DNA from: Polaromonas sp. C04 | GTDB taxonomy: Bacteria > Pseudomonadota > Gammaproteobacteria > Burkholderiales > Burkholderiaceae_C | Length of the DNA: 64,000 nt | NCBI RefSeq assembly: GCF_002002705.1 | Contig: NZ_MUNS01000030.1 | Location: forward strand, 62,001-126,000 | Direction: 5' to 3' | Shown here: positions 25,763 to 36,760 of the stretch, piece after piece | How the letters are laid out: the number at the start of each line of letters is the position of its first letter | Position numbering within the stretch: position 1 is the stretch's first letter | Made by a program: the position numbers and the translations under genes | Notes under the pieces: model-generated | What the model saw: only the letters and a program-made list of their open reading frames with translations | What the model was told of the DNA's origin: nothing | The model's database searches: none

Positions 25763-26344
25763 ATGACCAGCTTCGTTCATACGGCCTATCCGGCGCAACA
25801 CCCTGGCGTTGCGCGAGTCGAGTCCACCATCCGCGCTGCACGGCAGTTCCGCAAGGGGTTTGACAGCACCAAGGGGTTGGCGGCCATGTTGCTGGCGGCC
25901 GTGGTCGCCGCCTTGCTGGTGGTGGCCAACCAGATGGTTGACAACTGGTCCGACGGCCACTTGCTGGCGGCCTGGGTCATGCTGTGGGCCATCGGCTTTG
26001 CCGCGCTGGGCCTGTGTGCCGGCACGGCGCGCAAGCTGGCCGCCCGCATGGTGGCCGGGCTCGATGCCTGGTCGCAACGCGTGGCGCGCGCCCGCGCCGA
26101 CGCCCGCTTCATGGAAGCGGCGCAAAACGATCCGCGCATCATGGCTGAATTGCAGGCTGCTTTGTCGCGCCTGGACGCGGACGTGGAACTGCCAACGCAG
26201 GCGCCCCAGGCCGGCTGGCTGTCGCAGTACAAGCATGTGATGGACTGGCGCGATGGCGAGCAGGTGGCTCCAGCCCGCAGCGGCAGCTGGCTGGCACAGT
26301 ACGAGCCCGCATTCAATATGCTGCGCGGAGCGCCCAACGACTGA
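25763..26344 (+). CDS. Two-helix membrane protein, tandem paralogue 2
   Basis: A 193-residue paralogue of the protein at 24997, with matching N terminus (VHTAYPAQHPGVARVES), two hydrophobic segments and the same basic helix ending MEAAQNDPRIMAEL. The two differ mainly after that point: this copy ends with a repeated W/Y-containing motif, GWLSQYKHVMDW and SWLAQYEPAFNM, absent from paralogue 1. A tandem duplication that carried promoter and leader is the simplest explanation. No known family recognised; likely an inner-membrane protein with a cytosolic tail. Confidence 0.75.
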   Translation: MTSFVHTAYPAQHPGVARVESTIRAARQFRKGFDSTKGLAAMLLAAVVAALLVVANQMVDNWSDGHLLAAWVMLWAIGFAALGLCAGTARKLAARMVAGLDAWSQRVARARADARFMEAAQNDPRIMAELQAALSRLDADVELPTQAPQAGWLSQYKHVMDWRDGEQVAPARSGSWLAQYEPAFNMLRGAPND

Positions 26345-26387
26345 GCCGTTCCGGTAAACCACGCCCGCTGCCAGCCAGTGGGTCATT

Positions 26388-26414
26388 AAAAAACCGCCCT
26401 TGGGCGGTTTTTTT
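26388..26414. terminator. Bidirectional intrinsic terminator
   Basis: AAAAAACCGCCC and GGGCGGTTTTTTT form a stem with a two-base loop, with U-run potential on both strands. It serves both paralogue 2 and the convergent pckG. Confidence 0.9.
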
Positions 26415-26435
26415 AATTGAAGCGCGGCAAGCCGC

Positions 26436-28337
<1,902 letters not shown>

Positions 28338-28362
28338 CGAGTCGCTTCCTGAAGTTGAAAAT

Positions 28363-28397
28363 CGTTTTTTCAAAAGCGGGGGGCCTTTGAAAAAACG
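28363..28397. promoter_or_regulatory. Perfect stem-loop in the pckG leader
   Basis: CGTTTTTTCAAA at 28363-28374 is mirrored exactly by TTTGAAAAAACG at 28386-28397 around an 11-base G-rich loop. It lies 25 bases upstream of the pckG start and would form a hairpin in the mRNA or act as an operator in DNA. Confidence 0.5.
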
Positions 28398-28816
28398 GCT
28401 TGGCGCATGAAGGCAGGGTGTGAGGTTTTTTTGGGGGTGGGGGAAAGAAGTGGGAAAGGCGGCGGGCCGAGCGCGGCGTGGCCGGGAAGTCGATTTTATG
28501 AAACCCGAACCCCGTTACCAACCCGTTACCGGTGAAAGTAATGCAAAACTTGCATGAGGTTATGCATGAGTCTCCTGTGTTTGAAGCCGCGCGGGCGCCC
28601 GCCGCGGCATGCATTTTCAGGACGGGAAACGGCCTCTGGCCGGCTCGGGGCCAGCGCAGTTCGCTATGAAATTTGGGGGGTCATCAGCCGGCCGGGGATG
28701 ACGGCCGCGGCGTTGGCAAAGAGCGCATCGCCGGCGCGTTGCGAGGGGTCTCGCGATCTGTCAGCGCTATTGAATTTACAGCGGCAAGTGAAGTGCCAGT
28801 AAGGGCTGCAGCCTGT
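28398..28816. other. Upstream region of pckG without a confident gene
   Basis: No convincing reading frame was found. It contains poly-T and poly-G tracts near 28420, a doubled CCGTTACC at about 28511-28531, the inverted repeat ATGCAA-AAC-TTGCAT at 28541-28555 and a nearby ATGCAT at 28564. The second half of the last group repeats TGCATGAG twice. Such symmetric elements suggest regulator binding, probably for pckG. Confidence 0.4.
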
Positions 28817-28969
28817 TCAGGCCATGGATACGGCGATGAAGGCGAGCAGGAAGATCAACACGCCGCCGACCAGCGGGATCACCAGCGGAATCTTCGGGAC
28901 AATGCCTTCGATCGGATCTTGCTCCAGCGTGGCGGGCTCGTGACTGGCGGGTGTATTGGGTGTGGTCAT
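28817..28969 (-). CDS. Small single-span membrane protein (50 aa)
   Basis: A 50-residue frame with a polar Pro/Thr/Glu-rich N terminus (about 25 residues) and one hydrophobic segment, IPLVIPLVGGVLIFLLAF, ending just before the stop. The codon use is GC-rich like its neighbours, and the arrangement of polar leader plus clean transmembrane helix is unlikely by chance. The upstream ribosome-binding site is weak (GAG only). It lies between pckG and threonine ammonia-lyase on the same strand as both. I do not recognise the family; a regulatory or respiratory accessory peptide is possible. Confidence 0.6.
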   Translation of the reverse strand: MTTPNTPASHEPATLEQDPIEGIVPKIPLVIPLVGGVLIFLLAFIAVSMA

Positions 28970-29046
28970 GGGGCGCTCAACTCTCGTAATTATCAGATTT
29001 TACCTTGGCAATCGCCGCCGGGCACGGCGTGCGCCGGCGCGCTCAT

Positions 29047-30300
29047 TCATTTCTGCTCCTGCGCCGACAGTCCCGCGGCGTGCAGCGCGGCCAGCACGTC
29101 GGCAATGTGCTCGCGCCCGCGCGTCTGCAACACCAGCTCGATCTCCACGCTTTGCGCCGACAGCGTGGTGAAAGCGCGCTGGTGATGCACTTCGTCGATG
29201 TTGGCGCCGGCATTCGCCACCACGCTGGTAATGCTCGCCAGCACGCCGGGAATGTCGCGCGCGCTGACCCGGATGCGCGCCAGCCGCCCGGCGCGCGCCA
29301 TGCCGCGCTCGATGATGGCGGCCAGCAGCAGCGGATCGATATTGCCGCCACACAGCACCAGCCCGACGCGCTTGCCGCGAAACCGCTCGGGGTACTTGAT
29401 CAGCGCGGCCAGCCCGACCGCGCCCGCGCCCTCGACCACCGTCTTCTCGATCTCCAGCAGCATCAGCACGGCCTGCTCGATGTCGCCCTCGTCCACCAGC
29501 AGCAGGTCGTCCACGCGCTGCGCGATGATGGCCCGTGTGACCCGCCCCGGCGCGCCCACCGCAATGCCCTCGGCAATGGTGCTGTTGCCCTGCGGGTGAT
29601 GGCTGCCCGTGATGGCGTTGACCATGGCCGGAAAACGCGAGGTCTGCACGCCGACGATCTCGATGTCCGGCTTGAGCGCCTTGGCCGCGGTGGCAATCCC
29701 CGAGATCAGCCCGCCGCCGCCCACGGCCACGATCAGGCTGTCGAGATCGGGCACGGCGTCCAGCATCTCCAGCCCCACGGTGCCCTGGCCGGCCACGATG
29801 GCCTCGTCGTCGTAGGGATGGACGAAGGTCAGGCCCTGCGCGCTGGCCAGTGCCAGTGCGTGGGTGCTGGCCTCTTCCAGCGTGTCGCCATGCAGCACCA
29901 CCTCGGCGCCAAAGCCGCGCGTGCGCGCCACTTTCACGCCCGGCGTGGTGCGCGGCATCACGATCACGGCGCGCAGGCCCAGGCGCTGCGCGTGGTAGGC
30001 CACGCCCTGCGCGTGGTTGCCGGCGCTCATGGCCACCACGCCGTGCCGGCGCTCCTCGGGGGACAGCTGCGCCAGCTTGTTGCAGGCGCCGCGCTCCTTG
30101 AAGGAGGCGGTGAACTGCAGGTTTTCGAATTTCAGAAATACCTGCGCGCCCGAAATCTGCGACAGTGTCTTCGATTCCACGCAGGGGGTGTTGAGAACCT
30201 GGCCTTGCAGGCGCGCGGCGGCCTGGCGAATATCGTTGAGTTCAATCATTTCCGGATTGTCTGCGGTAAAGGCGCGGAATCGTGCTAATGTTTTCAGCAT
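29047..30300 (-). CDS. ilvA: Threonine ammonia-lyase with C-terminal ACT domain
   Basis: A 417-residue PLP enzyme that deaminates threonine (and serine) to 2-oxobutyrate, the first step of isoleucine synthesis or part of threonine catabolism. The PLP lysine lies in TASFKERGA, the phosphate-binding loop in VAVGGGGLISG, and an ACT-like regulatory domain covers the last 85 or so residues (ISARDIPGVL-type start with DEVHHQRAF). The length matches the single-ACT form rather than the long biosynthetic E. coli IlvA. Start at 30300 is chosen because GGAAG precedes it; an in-frame ATG at 30249 gives a 400-residue protein that begins exactly at the conserved core and is a real alternative. Confidence 0.88.
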   Translation of the reverse strand: MLKTLARFRAFTADNPEMIELNDIRQAAARLQGQVLNTPCVESKTLSQISGAQVFLKFENLQFTASFKERGACNKLAQLSPEERRHGVVAMSAGNHAQGVAYHAQRLGLRAVIVMPRTTPGVKVARTRGFGAEVVLHGDTLEEASTHALALASAQGLTFVHPYDDEAIVAGQGTVGLEMLDAVPDLDSLIVAVGGGGLISGIATAAKALKPDIEIVGVQTSRFPAMVNAITGSHHPQGNSTIAEGIAVGAPGRVTRAIIAQRVDDLLLVDEGDIEQAVLMLLEIEKTVVEGAGAVGLAALIKYPERFRGKRVGLVLCGGNIDPLLLAAIIERGMARAGRLARIRVSARDIPGVLASITSVVANAGANIDEVHHQRAFTTLSAQSVEIELVLQTRGREHIADVLAALHAAGLSAQEQK

Positions 30301-30369
30301 TATTGTCTTCCAAAGCCCTGCAGTCTGCGTTATCGTGGAACTGCGCATGTCGTTGCTGGAGGCCTTTCC

Positions 30370-32685
30370 ATGACCAAGCGTTCGGTTGACTTGAAAGATT
30401 CGCAGCTCATCGCGTCCCCGGGCCTCAAGAGCGCGCCCGTGCTGGACCTGATGTGCTCGCACTTCGTGTTGACGCTGGCCGCCAAGCAGGGGCCGAAATT
30501 CAATGTGCGGCGCGATCTGAACGGCCTGCTGTCGCTCTCGGGCCGGCACCTGGTGTGGCCCGTGCATGTGTTCAATCGCGTGCGCGAGTTTCTGGTGCGG
30601 CGCTGCAAGGACAACGAATTCTGGCGCGGGCACGAGGCGCTGGGCAACGCCGAATTCCTGGAGCGCCACGCCGTCTGGCGCGGCCCCTACGAAGAGGGCA
30701 CGCTGTTCTTCTACCTCGACGAGTACGCCAAGGACCAGCCGAAAGACCTGCTGTCGGTGCTGGCCGTGACCGGCGACTGGCTCACGCACGCGCTCAAAAA
30801 ACAGAGCACGCTGGTCGAGAAAAACATCGATGCGCTGTCGAACCTGCTGCAGCTCAATCGCGCCGAGCGCGCGCTGCTGCTGTACGGCACGCTGGCGCGC
30901 TACCAGCGCGACCTGCGCAGCCTGCTGGTCGAGTTCAAGGTCAACAACGCGCCCGAGGCCTACGCGGCCATCGCCGACATCGCCGGCGTGAACGCCTCCG
31001 AGGTCGGCGAGGCGCTGCGCGCGGGCTCGCGGCTCGAGCGCATCGGCCTGGTGGAAAACCTGATCTCCGAGCACAACATCACGGACCTGGCCGACCTCAT
31101 GAAGGTCAGCGAAAAACTGCCGCCCGTGCTGATGCGCGAGTACCGCGACCAGAACGAGCTGATGGCGGTGTTCACGCGGCCCGCCGCGAAATCCACGCTG
31201 ACGCTGAACGACTTTTCGTTCGCGCAGGAAGACGCGCAGGTGCTGTGTGCGCTCCTGCGCAACGCGGTCGAGCGCAAGGAGCCCGGCGTCAACGTGCTCT
31301 TGTACGGGCCGCCCGGCACCGGCAAGACCGAACTGGCCAAGGTGGTGGCACAGGCGGCCGGGCTGGACCTGTTCGAGGTCGAATACGCGGACCGCGACGG
31401 CAACTCCCTCTCGGGGCGCGACCGCTACCGTTCGCTGCAAATCGCCCAGGTGTTTTTAAAAGGCAGCCAGCAGGTGGCGCTGCTGTTCGACGAGGTGGAG
31501 GACGTGTTTCCCTCGGTCAGCGTGGACGCCGCCAACCTGATGGCGCGACAGGAGCAGCAGGCGCTGGCCGCCGCCGTCGGCCACAGCGTGAACGGCAAGG
31601 CCTGGGTGAACCAGATCCTGGAGTCCAACGCCGTACCCACGCTGTGGGTGACGAACCGCATCGAGCAGATCGACCCGGCGTTCCGGCGCCGCTTTGCGTA
31701 CCACCTGGAGCTCAAGTCGCCGCCGCCGGGCGCGCGCGAGCAACTGGTGCGCAAGACGCTCGAGGGCGTCGAGGTCAGCGACGGGTTTGTCGCCAAGCTG
31801 ACCGAGCGCAAGGGCCTGACGCCGGCGCAAATTCGCACCGCGGTGCGCTTTGCCGGACTCGCCACGAGCGAGGCGCTGGGGCTGGAGGCGCTGATCGAGC
31901 GCCAGCTCAAAAACGCCGATGCCGCGCTCGGCAACAAGGTCGAGACGGCGCCGGGGCGCCCCGCGGTCACCACCTACGACCTGGCCATGCTGAACGTGGA
32001 GTCGCGCTTCGAGATCGAGCGCATCGTGCAGGCGCTGCGCGCGCGCGGCCACGGCACGCTGTGCTTTTATGGCGCGCCCGGCACCGGCAAGACCGCGCTG
32101 GGCGAGTACATCGCGAAGGCGCTGGACAAGCCGCTGATCATCAAGCAGGCGAGCGACCTGATGAGCAAGTACGTGGGCGAGACCGAGCAGAACATGGCCG
32201 CCATGTTCAAGGAAGCCGAGGCCGAGAAGGCGGTGCTGCTGCTCGACGAGGTCGACAGCTTTTTGCAGGACCGGCGCGGCGCCCAGCGCACCTACGAGGT
32301 GACCGAGGTGAACGAGATGCTGCAGGGCATGGAGCGCTACCACGGCATTTTCATCTGCACCACCAACCTGCTGGACCGCATCGACCAGGCGGCGCTGCGC
32401 CGCTTCACCTTCAAGATCAAGTTCAAGCCGCTCAGCAGCGCGCAGCGCGAGGCCATGTTCGTGACCGAGGCGCTGGCGGGACAGGCCGCGCAACTCAGCG
32501 AGGCGATGCAGTCCCGCCTGCGCAAGCTCGAGCAGCTCTGCCCCGGCGACTTCGCCGCGGTGAAGCGCCAGACCGACATTCTGGCCACCGAGTTCAGCGC
32601 CGAGGAATTCCTCGAACAGCTCGAGGCCGAACACCGCATCAAGCCCGAGGTGCGCGATGCGCGCGGCATCGGGTTTATGCAGTAA
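30370..32685 (+). CDS. Twin AAA+ ATPase
   Basis: A 771-residue cytosolic protein with two AAA+ modules. An N-terminal region of about 280 residues of unknown fold is followed by module 1 (Walker A GPPGTGKT at 313-320, Walker B LLFDEVEDVF, arginine-finger region DPAFRRRFAY) and module 2 (Walker A GAPGTGKT at about 568-575, Walker B LLLDEVDSFL, DQAALRRFTFK). Both modules look catalytically intact. The second resembles the FtsH/Vps4-like classical clade (LMSKYVGETEQNMAAMF). A strong GGAGG precedes the start. The gene is divergent from threonine ammonia-lyase and stands alone. No partner suggests a substrate; remodelling of proteins or complexes is expected. Confidence 0.85.
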   Translation: MTKRSVDLKDSQLIASPGLKSAPVLDLMCSHFVLTLAAKQGPKFNVRRDLNGLLSLSGRHLVWPVHVFNRVREFLVRRCKDNEFWRGHEALGNAEFLERHAVWRGPYEEGTLFFYLDEYAKDQPKDLLSVLAVTGDWLTHALKKQSTLVEKNIDALSNLLQLNRAERALLLYGTLARYQRDLRSLLVEFKVNNAPEAYAAIADIAGVNASEVGEALRAGSRLERIGLVENLISEHNITDLADLMKVSEKLPPVLMREYRDQNELMAVFTRPAAKSTLTLNDFSFAQEDAQVLCALLRNAVERKEPGVNVLLYGPPGTGKTELAKVVAQAAGLDLFEVEYADRDGNSLSGRDRYRSLQIAQVFLKGSQQVALLFDEVEDVFPSVSVDAANLMARQEQQALAAAVGHSVNGKAWVNQILESNAVPTLWVTNRIEQIDPAFRRRFAYHLELKSPPPGAREQLVRKTLEGVEVSDGFVAKLTERKGLTPAQIRTAVRFAGLATSEALGLEALIERQLKNADAALGNKVETAPGRPAVTTYDLAMLNVESRFEIERIVQALRARGHGTLCFYGAPGTGKTALGEYIAKALDKPLIIKQASDLMSKYVGETEQNMAAMFKEAEAEKAVLLLDEVDSFLQDRRGAQRTYEVTEVNEMLQGMERYHGIFICTTNLLDRIDQAALRRFTFKIKFKPLSSAQREAMFVTEALAGQAAQLSEAMQSRLRKLEQLCPGDFAAVKRQTDILATEFSAEEFLEQLEAEHRIKPEVRDARGIGFMQ

Positions 32686-32693
32686 AACGTCCG

Positions 32694-32739
32694 CCAGCCC
32701 TTGAGCGGCAAGCGCAAGGCGCTATCTATTTCATAGTAT
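32694..32739 (+). repeat. Interspersed ~50-bp repeat, copy D
   Basis: CCAGCCCTTGAGCGG, a spacer, then GCGCTATCTATTTCATAGTA, placed between the convergent ATPase and MFS genes. It is a diverged member of the family, with the AGCCCTT and GCTATC blocks retained. Confidence 0.5.
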
Positions 32740-34044
32740 TCAGGCTGGCGCGCCCATCGCGGGCGCGCGGCCCGCACCGCGCCGGTACAGCGCCAGCGTG
32801 GCGATCAGGCCGCACACGGCGGCGGCCGTCATCCACCAGCCCGGCGCTGCCTTGTCGCCGGTCAGCTGGATCAGCCCGGTCGCGATGGCGGGCGTGAAGC
32901 CGCCGAAGATCGCCGTGGCCAGGCTGTAGGCCAGCGAGAACCCCGCGGTGCGCACGTTCACCGGCATCACCTCGGTCAGCGCCACCACCATGGCGCCGTT
33001 GTAGCTCGCGTAGAGGAACGACAGCCACAGCTCCACTTCGAGCATGTGGCCAAAGCTCGGCGCGGCGACCAGCCATTTGAGCGACGGGTAGGCGGTCAGG
33101 ATGGTCAGCACCGTGAACAAAATCAGCAGCGGCTTGCGCCCCACGCGGTCCGACAGCGCGCCCATGATCGGCAGCCAGATGAAATTCGAGATCGCCACGA
33201 ACAGCGTCACCACCAGCGCGTCGTTGGTCGACAGGTGCAGTACGCTCTTGCCGAAGGTCGGGGTGTACACCGTGATCAGGTAGAACGACACCGTGGTCAT
33301 CGACACCAGCATCATGCCGGCCACCACGATGCCCCAATTGGTGATCATCGAGCGGAAGATTTCGCGCACGTCGGGCCGGTGCTTGCGCGCCATGAACTCT
33401 TCGGTTTCCTGCAGCGAGCGGCGGATGATGAACAGCACCGGCACGATCAGGCAGCCTACAAAGAACGGCACGCGCCAGTAGAAGTCCGCGATGTCGCCGG
33501 CGCTGAAAGTGGCGTGCAGCCAGTAGCCCAGCGCCGCCGCCACCATGATGGCGACCTGCTGGCTGGCCGACTGCCAGGCCACGTAAAAGCCCTTGTGCCC
33601 GGGCGTGGCCATCTCCGACAGATAGACCGACACGCCGCCCAGTTCCACGCCGGCCGAGAAACCCTGCAGCAACCGCCCCGTCAGCACCAGCAGCGGCGCT
33701 GCCAGGCCGATGGTGCCGTAGGCCGGCACGCAGGCGATCAGGAGCGTGCCCATGGCCATCAGCGCTAGCGTGACGATCAGCCCCTTGCGGCGCCCGACGC
33801 GGTCCACATAGGCACCGAGAAAAATGGCGCCGAGCGGGCGCATCAAGAAGCCCGCGCCGAAGGTCATGAAGGTCAGCATCAGCGAGGCGAACTCGTTGCC
33901 TGCGGGGAAGAACGCCTGGGAGATCTGCGTGGCGTAGAAGCCGAACAGGAAGAAGTCGAACATCTCCATGAAGTTGCCACCCGTCACGCGCAGCACGGTG
34001 ACGAATTTGGAGGAGGCCGGCTGGGTCGGGATGGCTGGATTCAT
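32740..34044 (-). CDS. MFS transporter, MHS (metabolite:H+ symporter) family
   Basis: A 434-residue, 12-helix inner-membrane transporter. It opens [19 protein letters not shown] and continues with [21 protein letters not shown] (motif A), a sequence typical of the citrate/tricarballylate/alpha-ketoglutarate MHS branch. SGGV-type [21 protein letters not shown] and a second motif [14 protein letters not shown], are also present. It most likely imports a di- or tricarboxylate with protons. The gene is monocistronic, preceded by a palindrome. Confidence 0.85.
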   Translation of the reverse strand: MNPAIPTQPASSKFVTVLRVTGGNFMEMFDFFLFGFYATQISQAFFPAGNEFASLMLTFMTFGAGFLMRPLGAIFLGAYVDRVGRRKGLIVTLALMAMGTLLIACVPAYGTIGLAAPLLVLTGRLLQGFSAGVELGGVSVYLSEMATPGHKGFYVAWQSASQQVAIMVAAALGYWLHATFSAGDIADFYWRVPFFVGCLIVPVLFIIRRSLQETEEFMARKHRPDVREIFRSMITNWGIVVAGMMLVSMTTVSFYLITVYTPTFGKSVLHLSTNDALVVTLFVAISNFIWLPIMGALSDRVGRKPLLILFTVLTILTAYPSLKWLVAAPSFGHMLEVELWLSFLYASYNGAMVVALTEVMPVNVRTAGFSLAYSLATAIFGGFTPAIATGLIQLTGDKAAPGWWMTAAAVCGLIATLALYRRGAGRAPAMGAPA

Positions 34045-34126
34045 GGCGGAGCCCTGATCGCGTGGTCGTCGTTCACTGTAGGCCGAAAGCCGCTTCGGAG
34101 CCAGTCCGCGCCGCCTTTTTTTGAAC

Positions 34127-34143
34127 CTAGGGGAAACACCTAG
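34127..34143. promoter_or_regulatory. Palindromic candidate operator upstream of the MHS symporter
   Basis: CTAGGGGAAACACCTAG is an almost perfect 17-base palindrome (CTAGGtG against CcCCTAG around AAA), 83 bases before the symporter start. It looks like a dimeric regulator site. Which regulator binds is unknown. Confidence 0.4.
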
Positions 34144-34188
34144 ACGACGGCCCCGGCGCGCCCATGTCTGCAGAGCGCCCCGCCCGAA

Positions 34189-36147
34189 TCAGAACGGTCC
34201 CGCGCACACGCGCAGCACCTCGTTGCCATAGGCCTCGAGCTTCTTCGCACCAATGCCGCTGATGCCCTGCAGGTCGGCCAAAGTGGCGGGCGCGCGTTCG
34301 GCAATCGCGGCCAGCGTGGCGTCGTGAAAGATCACGTAGGCCGGCAGGTTGTGTTCGCGCGCGACTTCGCCGCGCCAGGCCCGCAGCGCCTCGAAGCGGG
34401 CCTGGCCGGCGGCGTCCAGCGCGGTGGCAGCGGGTGATGCAGCGCCGCGCGCGGTTTTCCCGGCCGCGCCGCCGCGGCGCGGCTTGCGTGCGGCGGGCGC
34501 CGTGACCGATTCGCGCAGCTGTACGTTCTGCTCGCCGCGCAGCACGGCGCGCGAGCCCTCGGTGAGCTGCAGCGTGTTGAAGGCCTGCGCATCGACGCTG
34601 AGCGCACCGGTGGCGATCAGCTGGCGCAGCACGCCGCGCAGCTGCGTCTCGCTGAACCCGGCGCCGATGCCGAAGGTGCTGAGCGAGGCATGGCCGAACT
34701 GCGTGATCTTCTCGGTGGTCTTGCCGCGCACGATGTCCATGATGTGGCCGGCACCGAAGCTGATGCCGCTCATCTGCTGCACGCGGTAGATGGTGGACAG
34801 CAGCTTGCGCGCGGCATCGGTGCCGTCCCAGACGTCAGGCGGGTTCAGGCAGTTGTCGCAGTTGCCACATGTGGCCCCCACGCTCGGCACTTCGTGTCCT
34901 CGCTGCCCCTCGAGGGGGCCGTGTCCGCCTGGGGGCGGCCCGGCGTCGGACGAGGCGCGCTTATAGGTTTCGCCGAAGTAACCGAGCAGGCGCACGCGCC
35001 GGCAGTCCACGGCTTCGGCCAGCGACAGCAGGGCGTCCAGCTTGCCGCGCATCACGCGCTTGAAGTCCTCCCCGGCCGGGCTCTCGTCGATCATGCGGGC
35101 CTGGTTCACCACGTCCTGCAGGCCGTACACCATCCAGGCGTCGGCCGGCAGGCCGTCGCGGCCCGCGCGGCCGGTCTCCTGGTAGTAGCCCTCGATGTTT
35201 TTCGGCATGTCCAGGTGCGCAACAAAGCGCACGTCGGGCTTGTCGATGCCCATGCCGAATGCGATGGTGGCGACCATCACGATGCCCTCTTCACGCAAAA
35301 AGCGGTCCTGGTGCCTTTGCCGCACGGCGGCGTCGAGGCCCGCGTGGTAGGGAAGCGCGTTGATGCCCGCGTCCTGCAGCGTCTGCGCCACGTCTTCCAC
35401 GCGCTTGCGCGACTGGCAATACACCACGCCGGCCTCGCCCTCGTGCTCGCCCTCGATGAAGCGCAGCAGCTGCGTGGTCGCGTCCTTCTTCTCGACGATG
35501 CTGTAACGGATGTTCGGCCGGTCGAAACTGCTGATGAACAGGCGCGCTTCCTCCAGCTGCAGCCGCTCGATGATGTCGGCGCGCGTCAGCGCATCGGCCG
35601 TGGCCGTGAGCGCAATGCGCGGCACACCGGCGTAGCGTTCGTGCAGCACCGTGAGCGCGCGGTATTCGGGGCGGAAGTCGTGGCCCCACTGGCTCACGCA
35701 GTGCGCCTCGTCGATGGCGAACAGGCTCAACTGGCCGCGCGCGTGCAGCGCGTCGAGCTGCGACAAAAAGCGCGGCGTGGTCACGCGCTCGGGCGCCGCG
35801 TAGAGCAGCGTGATCTCGCCGCGCAGCAGGCGGCGCTCCACGTCTTGCGTCTGCTCCCAGTCGAGTGTGGAATTGAGGAAGGCGGCGGCCACGCCGGCCT
35901 CGCGCAGCGCGCCGACCTGGTCGTGCATCAGCGCGATCAGCGGCGACACCACCACCGCGATGCCCTGGCCGGCACGCTGGCGCGCGATCGCCGGAATCTG
36001 GTAGCACAGGCTCTTGCCGCCGCCCGTGGGCATCAGCACCAGCGCGTCGCCGCCCGCCACCACGTGCTCGACGATGGCCTGTTGCGGGCCGCGAAACGCC
36101 TCGTAGCCGAACACCTCGCGCAGGATGGCGCTGTTTTGGGAAGTCAT
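34189..36147 (-). CDS. recQ: ATP-dependent DNA helicase RecQ
   Basis: A 652-residue 3'-5' DNA helicase acting in recombination and replication-fork repair. Motif I is [15 protein letters not shown], the Walker B box is DEAH ([20 protein letters not shown]), and motif VI is [12 protein letters not shown]. The zinc-binding subdomain begins [12 protein letters not shown] and ends CGNCDNC, and an HRDC domain occupies the C terminus (about 570-650). Between FGE and CGNC lies an extra, in-frame segment of roughly 30 residues, rich in Gly and Pro, encoded by a GC-rich palindromic repeat; E. coli RecQ has about five residues there. The insertion keeps the zinc cysteines but lengthens their loop. A Lys/Arg/Ala-rich linker precedes HRDC. 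Confidence 0.95.
   Translation of the reverse strand: MTSQNSAILREVFGYEAFRGPQQAIVEHVVAGGDALVLMPTGGGKSLCYQIPAIARQRAGQGIAVVVSPLIALMHDQVGALREAGVAAAFLNSTLDWEQTQDVERRLLRGEITLLYAAPERVTTPRFLSQLDALHARGQLSLFAIDEAHCVSQWGHDFRPEYRALTVLHERYAGVPRIALTATADALTRADIIERLQLEEARLFISSFDRPNIRYSIVEKKDATTQLLRFIEGEHEGEAGVVYCQSRKRVEDVAQTLQDAGINALPYHAGLDAAVRQRHQDRFLREEGIVMVATIAFGMGIDKPDVRFVAHLDMPKNIEGYYQETGRAGRDGLPADAWMVYGLQDVVNQARMIDESPAGEDFKRVMRGKLDALLSLAEAVDCRRVRLLGYFGETYKRASSDAGPPPGGHGPLEGQRGHEVPSVGATCGNCDNCLNPPDVWDGTDAARKLLSTIYRVQQMSGISFGAGHIMDIVRGKTTEKITQFGHASLSTFGIGAGFSETQLRGVLRQLIATGALSVDAQAFNTLQLTEGSRAVLRGEQNVQLRESVTAPAARKPRRGGAAGKTARGAASPAATALDAAGQARFEALRAWRGEVAREHNLPAYVIFHDATLAAIAERAPATLADLQGISGIGAKKLEAYGNEVLRVCAGPF
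34866..34962. repeat. GC-rich repeat element inserted in frame in recQ
   Basis: This segment begins at about the GTGGCCCCCACGCTCGG block and holds the 12-base perfect palindrome CCCCTCGAGGGG at 34906-34917 and a nearby GGGGGCGGCCC. Its translation is low-complexity and interrupts the RecQ zinc finger. It resembles short GC-rich repeats dispersed in Comamonadaceae genomes, a recollection not checked here; no second copy was seen in the window. Confidence 0.55.
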
Positions 36148-36166
36148 GCGGACAGGGAGTTTTTCA

Positions 36167-36227
36167 GGGCGCTATCAAATAAATAGCTGACAGTGCATGC
36201 CACTCATGGATTTGAGGCTGATTTGAT
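36167..36227. repeat. Interspersed ~50-bp repeat, copy E
   Basis: GGCGCTATCAAATAAATAGC with its internal GCTAT/ATAGC symmetry, then a spacer ending in ATTTGAGGC. It lies upstream of recQ, in the gap to the rhodanese gene, and is a variant form of the family. Confidence 0.5.
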
Positions 36228-36299
36228 GCGGAATCGAACGGTTCATGCCCTCTATTGTCCGGGCAAACCGGCGGCGGCAGGTGCGGGGCCGTAACCCCC

Positions 36300-36692
36300 C
36301 TACATCTGCTCCCACGGCAAGTTGTCATGGCGCCAGCCATTGAGCACGGAGCGGCGGAAGTGCGCGTCCAGATCACCCTCGAAGCCATGCACCACGTGCG
36401 CCACGTTGGTAAAGCCCGCGGCCTCCAGCGCCTGGCCGGCATGCTGCGTGCGCGTGCCGCTGCGGCAGATCAGCAGCAGCGGGCGGTCCTTGCGGCCGGC
36501 CTCGCGCGCCACGGCGGCCGCGAAGTGGGCCGGGTCGGGCGTCATGTCGGGGTATTCGTACCAGGGAATGTTTTCCACGCCGGGCGGGCGGCCCACATAG
36601 AGCGACTCGATTTCCATGCGCACGTCCACAAACAGCGTGTCGGGCTGCTGCTGGAGCAAGGCCCAGGCCTCGTGGGGGAGCAGGTTTTTCAT
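36300..36692 (-). CDS. Single-domain rhodanese
   Basis: A 130-residue rhodanese. It begins [14 protein letters not shown] and has the FVDVRMEIE motif and the active-site loop ICRSGTRTQ with Cys76. The six-residue CRSGTR loop is the sulfurtransferase type rather than the longer Cdc25 loop, so thiosulfate or persulfide transfer is expected. ATG at 36692 is chosen over an upstream in-frame start of lower quality. It is divergent from the first methionine synthase gene. Confidence 0.88.
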   Translation of the reverse strand: MKNLLPHEAWALLQQQPDTLFVDVRMEIESLYVGRPPGVENIPWYEYPDMTPDPAHFAAAVAREAGRKDRPLLLICRSGTRTQHAGQALEAAGFTNVAHVVHGFEGDLDAHFRRSVLNGWRHDNLPWEQM

Positions 36693-36704
36693 GCCGGTAT
36701 TGTC

Positions 36705-36719
36705 CGGGGAAAATCCCCG
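36705..36719. promoter_or_regulatory. Palindrome between rhodanese and methionine synthase genes
   Basis: CGGGGA-AAA-TCCCCG is a perfect inverted repeat in the 68-base divergent gap. A TACAAT -10-like box at 36746-36751 lies downstream, only nine bases before the methionine synthase ATG. Confidence 0.35.
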
Positions 36720-36760
36720 CGCGAGCCCGGCCGGGCCACACTTTCTACAATACAAACCTT

